This document shows, one piece after another, positions 62,485 through 64,000 of a stretch of 64,000 nt of DNA. The stretch spans positions 12,761,001 to 12,825,000 of the forward strand of contig JABWDB010000005.1 of the NCBI GenBank assembly GCA_019614645.1, read 5' to 3'. The stretch's first letter is position 1; every line of letters begins with the position of its first letter. Source of the DNA: Stratiolaelaps scimitus (Eukaryota; Arthropoda; Arachnida; Mesostigmata; Laelapidae). The translations under genes and the position numbers were made by a program. The notes under the pieces are model-generated. The model ran no database searches. It was not told where the DNA came from and saw only the letters and a list, made by a program, of their open reading frames with translations.

Positions 62485-64000
62485 GTATATAGCGATCGCG
62501 TTTGCTGGCTGCTGGCGTCGATTTGCTGCTGCTGCTGTTTCGGCTTTGCTTTGTTTTCTGCTTGGGCTGCAGTTGCTGACACAGTAGACTTCTGCTGGCT
62601 GTTAATGCCCACTCTCCACACTTCAGCCGTCGACGTCCTTCGCTGCTGAATCTGCGTTGCGGCTGGTTAGTTTCGAGATCGAAAGTTCTGCTTAGCTTCT
62701 TCTGCTGCTGCTGCTGCTGGTGGTACTGCCCGAACCGCAGCTGCTGCCTGCGCCCCTGTGGCCCCTGAGAGACTCTGCAAGTATCTGCTGATGCTGCTGC
62801 TGCTGCTGCGTTTGCGACGGCTTTAGCGACGACGGTTGCTGCTGCTGCGGCTGCTGCTGCTGGTGCAGGCGGCAGTAACGCACAGCTAGGCAGGTATGAA
62901 GAAGGCAGCCGAAGAACGCGATCGTTTTTACGTCCGTTGGCTGCCCGAGTTGGGTTGAGCTAACTGTAGCAGAGTCGCTTCGTGATGGCGTAGTGTATCG
63001 TAGCGCTCGTTGCTTGACTGGCTTCGTTTGTTGGTTGGTTGCTTGCTTCCGATGGCTCGCTTGGTTGCTTGCGCTGAGTTCGCGGCAGGTGCTCGCGGGT
63101 CGTCGCGCGGCTCGTTGGCCTACGCACGCAGGCCTGCCCAGCTTCTCTGGGAGAGACTGCCGCTTCTCACTCGCCGCGGGGACCACTTTCTTCCCAGTCA
63201 CTGTCACACTATTGTCGAAGCTTACTTGCTATGGTCGCTCTCTGCCTACCGCCGACAGCACCGACCGACGGACCGACGTTGGAATGGCTGTCGCTAGTTT
63301 ATCTGCCTCTCGGCCTGCTGCTGCTGCTGGTGGGCCTGCTTGCTTGCCTCTTGGCCTGCTGCTGCTGCTGCGACCACGGCTCCTGCTAGCGGGCTCGCGC
63401 TGCTGCTGCTGCTGCTGCCGCCTTAACCTTAGTCGTAGTAGCCGTCGTGGTGGTGGTGGTGGTGGTGATGGTGGTAGTAGTAGTAGTGGTAGACGGCAGC
63501 CTCGGCGCTAGTGGCTCCCAACGGTTTCGGCCTGCGGCGGCTCTGCGCTGATAGTTCTCTCGCTCCCGAGCGGACGGGCCGACGGCTCCGACACTCCGAC
63601 TGCTCAAGCGCGCCCTCACACAGACGACGGAGAGTGGACGGTGGTCTTGCACACAGTCGCTCAGGAGCAGACAGGAGCGAGCGCGCAGTCAATCTACACA
63701 GGCAACGAACAGACAAACAAAACTACCTCACACGTATCTGTATATATATATATATATAAAGCGAGATGGGGTAAGAAGGAGGTCTTACACCGAATAGAGA
63801 GACACGATCTCACACACACACATACATACATAGCAGATACACAGACGCATGTGCAAGGTTGACAATCCATACACTCACAGGTTGTACACTTATACATCCA
63901 CTCACACACATGCACAGCTAGCTGCCGTTGTCACTACCGAGTGTTCGCCACCCACCGTACTTGCGCCAGTACACACACACACCCCAATACGTATACGTTT

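Larger units (their letters stand above)
58693..64000 (-). other. Synaptobrevin upstream region with GC-rich and CTG-rich blocks
   Basis: This must contain the first coding exon and promoter of the synaptobrevin gene unless they lie beyond the window. I could not identify the exon: its donor must be in phase 2. GC-rich blocks occur at about 59350-60560 and 62500-63700. The second has many CTG clusters on the plus strand, CAG on the minus strand, where a 171-codon Gln/Ser-rich frame (62692-63207) looks like 5' UTR rather than protein. Frames at 60405-60893 and 61221-61703 (+) have no recognisable motif. Confidence 0.4.

Noticed and set aside
62692..63207. 171-codon Gln/Ser-rich minus-strand frame
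   Set aside because: Low complexity from CAG repeats with no conserved block; more likely 5' UTR of the synaptobrevin gene, although a coding role is not excluded.
1..64000. tRNA, rRNA, CRISPR or bacterial-type operons
   Set aside because: Looked for characteristic motifs and repeats. Only isolated box B-like sequences were seen, and nothing prokaryotic.

Overview
The window is eukaryotic nuclear DNA, almost certainly from an arthropod. Every recognisable gene is split by GT-AG introns, coding density is low, and introns and flanks are full of long simple repeats, above all (TA)n, with (AAT)n, (GAT)n, (CT)n and (CTG)n. The protein families are animal ones, and the synaptobrevin exon matches the invertebrate neuronal type. 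A chelicerate such as a mite fits the style of the genome, but that is an inference and the species cannot be fixed from the sequence alone.

Six protein-coding genes can be supported, and they alternate in strand along the window. They are ATG4 cysteine protease (+, 95-3971, lacking its first exon at the window edge); translation initiation factor eIF4H (-, 11358-12953, first exon not found); a lingerer/UBAP2-type UBA and RGG protein (+, 26176-30110, complete CDS of about 997 codons); a C2H2 protein with about 17 zinc fingers (-, 37710-42892, complete CDS of about 722 codons); the mitochondrial AAA+ ATPase ATAD3 (+, 44103-48428, complete, 581 codons); and the core SNARE exon of a neuronal synaptobrevin/VAMP (-, 58370-58692, flanking exons unresolved). 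The phases of all the splice junctions given here were checked by hand and close.

The zinc-finger gene and ATAD3 are divergent, with 1.2 kb between start codons. The eIF4H and lingerer genes are also divergent, but across about 13 kb that holds GC-rich promoter-like islands, a 5'-truncated non-LTR retrotransposon remnant and a cluster of inverted repeats. The remaining neighbours are convergent. Long stretches downstream of eIF4H, lingerer and synaptobrevin carry simple repeats in a consistent sense-strand orientation. For eIF4H and lingerer they end at good poly(A) signals, so both probably have very long 3' UTRs (about 3.9 and 5.6 kb).

The genes cover autophagy, translation initiation, RNA-granule or neuronal regulation, transcription, mitochondrial organisation and exocytosis. 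Nothing suggests a co-regulated cluster. I did not find a convincing new biological system. The most useful new observations are a phase-preserving alternative donor that would break a zinc finger, a NAGNAG acceptor in lingerer, a 3' tail shared between two separate retroelement copies, several strong hairpins and palindromes, and the strand-oriented long 3' UTRs.
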